From Actinomycetota bacterium (GTDB lineage: Bacteria > Actinomycetota > Thermoleophilia > Gaiellales > Gaiellaceae): a DNA stretch of 8,218 nucleotides. The stretch covers positions 1 to 8,218 of the forward strand of contig VGCB01000094.1 of the NCBI GenBank assembly GCA_016870235.1, read 5' to 3'. The notes beneath the pieces are model-generated. The model worked only from the letters and a program-made list of their open reading frames with translations, did no database searches and had not been told where the DNA came from. Positions 6,187 to 8,218 of this stretch are shown here, one piece after another (the first letter of the stretch is position 1; each line of letters opens with the position of its first letter). The position numbers and the translations under genes are program-made.

Positions 6187-6399
6187 GTGATCCCGCTGCT
6201 CCTTCTCGGGCACGTCCCGATCGTGCTGCTCCTGACGCTCGCGATCGCCCTCTACCTGACGGTGGTCGAGCTCCGGGAGCTCAAGCCGCACTACCTCTGG
6301 TGGGCCTGGTGGCTGCTGCTCGTCTTCATGACGCACTTCGTCGGGTACCTCGTGCTGCGCGGCTACGCGTTCTGGCGCCGTCGGCAGGCGACCGCCTGA
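6187..6399 (+). CDS. Small two-helix membrane protein, function unknown
   Basis: Seventy residues from a GTG start, with a ggaagga stretch about eight bases upstream. Residues 2-25 form one hydrophobic helix, ELRELKPH (28-35) a short polar link, and residues 36-60 a second helix rich in Trp and Phe, followed by the basic end RRRQATA. This is a two-pass inner-membrane protein. Its stop overlaps the next ATG as TGATG, so the two are very likely translated together. I do not recognise a family. Its place between glutamine synthetase and an ammonium transporter invites a link to nitrogen uptake, but nothing in the sequence shows this. Confidence 0.7.
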   Translation: MIPLLLLGHVPIVLLLTLAIALYLTVVELRELKPHYLWWAWWLLLVFMTHFVGYLVLRGYAFWRRRQATA

Positions 6400-6734
6400 T
6401 GGCCGAGGCGCCGACGGCGGAACGGAGCTTCCGGGACCGGCCGCTCGGAAGGCTCGCGATGCTCGTCGCCGTCCTCGTGCTCGCGGTGCTCGCCGCGCGC
6501 GGGTGCGCGAACAGCTCCCCCGACGTGACGCAGGAGCGCGCGGTCGAGATCGCCCGGAAGGTGATCGCGTTCGAGCCCGAGAGCATGCAGATCCGGTTCC
6601 TCCAGCAGGGCGTCCCGAAGCCGCGCGGGATCTGGGCGGTCTCGTTCTACAACGGCTCCGCCGCCCGCCCGAGCCGGTACCAGCTCGTCCGGGTCGACGC
6701 GAAGAGCGGCCGCATCGTCGACGACGGCCGCTGA
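6399..6734 (+). CDS. PepSY-like membrane-anchored protein
   Basis: The 111-residue protein starts at the ATG overlapping the previous stop. Residues 17-33 form one transmembrane segment. It ends in AARGC, which lacks a good lipobox because Arg is at -2, so a helical anchor is more likely than a lipoprotein. Residues 43-108 form a single small domain: VTQERAVEIARK, then GIWAVSFYNG, then YQLVRVDAKSGRIVDDG. This order of a helix, a W.V strand and a final vDa.(S/T)Gr(I/V) strand resembles PepSY-type domains, which occur alone in secreted or anchored proteins and may modulate peptidases. The similarity is by pattern only. It is probably co-transcribed with the preceding small membrane gene; a 7-bp hairpin follows its stop. 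Confidence 0.7.
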   Translation: MAEAPTAERSFRDRPLGRLAMLVAVLVLAVLAARGCANSSPDVTQERAVEIARKVIAFEPESMQIRFLQQGVPKPRGIWAVSFYNGSAARPSRYQLVRVDAKSGRIVDDGR

Positions 6735-6735
6735 G

Positions 6736-6752
6736 GGCCCCGGCGCGGGGCC
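6736..6752. terminator. Short GC hairpin after the PepSY-like gene
   Basis: Seven perfect pairs (ggccccg 6736-6742, cggggcc 6746-6752) around a 3-nt loop begin 2 bp after the stop. No T-run follows, so termination is only possible. It separates the small operon from the Amt promoter region. Confidence 0.4.
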
Positions 6753-6754
6753 AG

Positions 6755-6868
6755 GGCGTATGTAGAGAGTCTCCATAGTCCGGTCGCGAATCATATCTGA
6801 TAATCCATAGCTAGAACGTCGCAACTTTTCGTACATTCGCGGCCACCGTTCCGCTGAGGGAGGCGTTC
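6755..6868 (+). promoter_or_regulatory. AT-richer upstream region of the ammonium transporter, probable promoter
   Basis: This stretch is clearly less GC-rich than its surroundings. A -10-like gataat lies at 6799-6804 with only a weak -35 (tagtcc, 6776-6781) 17 bp upstream. The heptamer tccatag occurs twice in the same direction, at 6772-6778 and 6804-6810, 32 bp apart or about three helical turns, which would suit a regulator binding on one face of the DNA. The Shine-Dalgarno gagggagg (6856-6863) is five bases before the Amt ATG. The regulator is not identifiable; nitrogen control is expected from the gene it precedes. Confidence 0.45.
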
Positions 6869-8218
6869 ATGCTGTCGACGTTCGTGGAGGTCCTGGCCGC
6901 GTCCATCGAGGAGGACCTGAAGTCGCTGACCGACAAGGTCATGCTCGATTCGAACGTCCTCCTGGAGCAGTTCTACTTCTACACCGTCGTCGTCATGTGG
7001 CTGATCCACGTCGGCTTCATGGCCTACGAGGCGGGGGCCGCTCGACGGAAGAACCTGATGTCGACGGCGATGAAGAACATCCTCACGATCGCCGTCGTCA
7101 CGCCGACGTTTTACTACTTCGGCTGGTACATCTACGGCTGCTTCCAGCCGGGCTTCCCGACGATCGGCCCCGACTCGCTGGATGGGCACGCCGGGCCGAA
7201 GGAGTTCCCGGGCTTCTGCGGGCAGACCGCGCCCTGGGCCGCCGAGATGGGCCCGAACCTGCAGAACCACCTGAATCTCGTCTTCTTCCTCGCCTTCCTC
7301 CTGTTCTCGTGGACGACCGGCTCGATCATGTCCGGTGCGCTGATCGAGCGCGTCCGGCTCTCCGCCTACCTCATCCTCACCGCCGTTCTCGGCTCGGTGG
7401 TGTGGATCATGGACGCGGCGTGGGGCTGGAGCTCGGGTGGGTGGCTCGTGACCCGCTTCGGCTTCCACGACGCGATCGCCTCGCTCGTCGTCCACGGCGT
7501 CGCGGGGGCGTTCACGCTCGGGGTGCTGCTCAACCTCGGGCCACGCATAGGCAAGTACGACCGGCAGGGCAGAGCCCGAAGCTTCCGCGGGCACAACACC
7601 CATCTCACGCTGATGGGGTTGATGCTGATCTTCACGGGCTTCTACGGCTTCTACGCGGCCTGTCTCTTCATCACCTCGACGACGTTCCCGGGCTGGCTCA
7701 ACATCTACGGCTCGCCGACGACGCTCGGGGCCATTGCAATGGTGATCACGATCGGCTTCGCGGGAGGGTTCACCGGGGGGTGGTTCGCCTCGAAGGGCGA
7801 CCCGTTCTGGACCCTGTCCGGCGGTCTCGCCGGCGTCATCTCCGTCTCGGCGGGAGCCGACGTCTACCACCCGTCCCTCGCGTACCTGCTCTCCATCTCC
7901 GGGGCCTTCCTCGCCGTGTGGAGCGGGACCTGGATCGAGAAGAAGCTGAGGCTCGACGATGCGGTCGGGGCGGTGGCCGTGCACGGGGTGTGCGGCTTCT
8001 ACGGCGTGTTGCTCGTCGGCATCTTCGCCGGCGGCTACCCGACCGGCCTCAACAACGTCGAGAGCTCGTTGGGGGGGCAGCTGATGGGGATGATGGCGTT
8101 CCTGCCGCTCGCCTTCCTGCCCGGCTACCTGATCAGCTTGGCGCTGAAGAAGATGAATCTGCTGCGCGTGCCGCCGGAGGTGGAGCTCGAGGGCCTCGAC
8201 CTGGCGGAGTTCGGGCAG
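6869..8218 (+). CDS. Amt-family ammonium transporter, divergent (open at right edge)
   Basis: 450 residues are visible and the frame is open at the window end. The family's pore signatures are present: GFMAYEAGAARRKNLMSTAMKN (49-70) matches the EAG..R.KN helix, SGALIERVRLSA (155-166) the GA.AERIRF segment, and the twin pore histidines appear as His209 in VVHGVAG and His372 in AVHGVCG. Asp201 and Asp364 each precede their histidine by eight residues, as Asp160 precedes His168 in E. coli AmtB. Trp187 probably corresponds to AmtB Trp148, with a two-residue insertion. The protein conducts ammonium or ammonia across the cytoplasmic membrane. It is a distinct subgroup: a charged N-terminus with a signal-less first 25 residues, GHNTHL (241-246) instead of the usual PHN.PL, and two external cysteines at 91 and 117. 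The ATG is backed by a gagggagg five bases upstream. Next to the glutamine synthetase remnant, this indicates nitrogen assimilation. Confidence 0.92.
   Translation, partial: MLSTFVEVLAASIEEDLKSLTDKVMLDSNVLLEQFYFYTVVVMWLIHVGFMAYEAGAARRKNLMSTAMKNILTIAVVTPTFYYFGWYIYGCFQPGFPTIGPDSLDGHAGPKEFPGFCGQTAPWAAEMGPNLQNHLNLVFFLAFLLFSWTTGSIMSGALIERVRLSAYLILTAVLGSVVWIMDAAWGWSSGGWLVTRFGFHDAIASLVVHGVAGAFTLGVLLNLGPRIGKYDRQGRARSFRGHNTHLTLMGLMLIFTGFYGFYAACLFITSTTFPGWLNIYGSPTTLGAIAMVITIGFAGGFTGGWFASKGDPFWTLSGGLAGVISVSAGADVYHPSLAYLLSISGAFLAVWSGTWIEKKLRLDDAVGAVAVHGVCGFYGVLLVGIFAGGYPTGLNNVESSLGGQLMGMMAFLPLAFLPGYLISLALKKMNLLRVPPEVELEGLDLAEFGQ

Noticed and set aside
6794..6813. Possible AmtR-type operator (ctat-N6-atag) at ctgataatccatag
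   Set aside because: Only the right half-site matches; the left half matches two of four bases, so the case is too weak to call.
6791..7984. Long minus-strand open frame opposite the ammonium transporter
   Set aside because: It is a charged, low-complexity shadow of the clear Amt gene, with no recognised domain.

Overview
The window is very GC-rich, uses GTG and TTG starts freely, and is packed with short, closely spaced genes. This fits a high-GC actinobacterium. The divergent glutamine synthetase and Amt types suggest a Thermoleophilia-like lineage, but that is inference from remembered family sequence. No rRNA, tRNA, CRISPR array, transposase or phage gene was seen.

Left part (1-2364): a partial minus-strand S4/Hsp15-type RNA-binding protein diverges from a dual-specificity-type protein phosphatase. 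A convergent intergenic region (863-1161) follows. It holds a terminator-like hairpin and a roughly 230-nt set of nested inverted repeats with a perfect 21-bp stem at its heart. On its far side is a minus-strand secreted protein built from two tandem copies of an unrecognised domain of about 95 residues, then a small plus-strand zinc-ribbon protein.

Middle part (2448-5025): a plus-strand lipid/envelope cluster of a PAP2-type membrane phosphatase, a glycerophosphodiester phosphodiesterase-like gene broken by one extra base near 3541, and an LPG-synthase-type flippase membrane protein coupled to it through a GTGA overlap. A GT4-family glycosyltransferase with a TTG start follows.

Junction (about 5843-5851): the glycosyltransferase loses its C-terminal domain exactly where the first ~50 residues of an oppositely oriented glutamine synthetase begin. 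Both genes are cut and face each other. This is the pattern left by an inversion breakpoint or a chimeric assembly/amplification join. The glutamine synthetase fragment also appears to lack single bases at two G/C runs. With the indel at 3541 this makes three apparent one-base errors, so sequence quality is a live question.

Right part (6003-8218): divergent from the glutamine synthetase remnant is a likely operon of a two-helix 70-residue membrane protein and a PepSY-like membrane-anchored protein. An AT-richer promoter region and a divergent Amt ammonium transporter, open at the window edge, come next. Glutamine synthetase beside Amt makes a nitrogen-assimilation locus, which suggests the right part is natural up to the junction and that the left part was joined to it.
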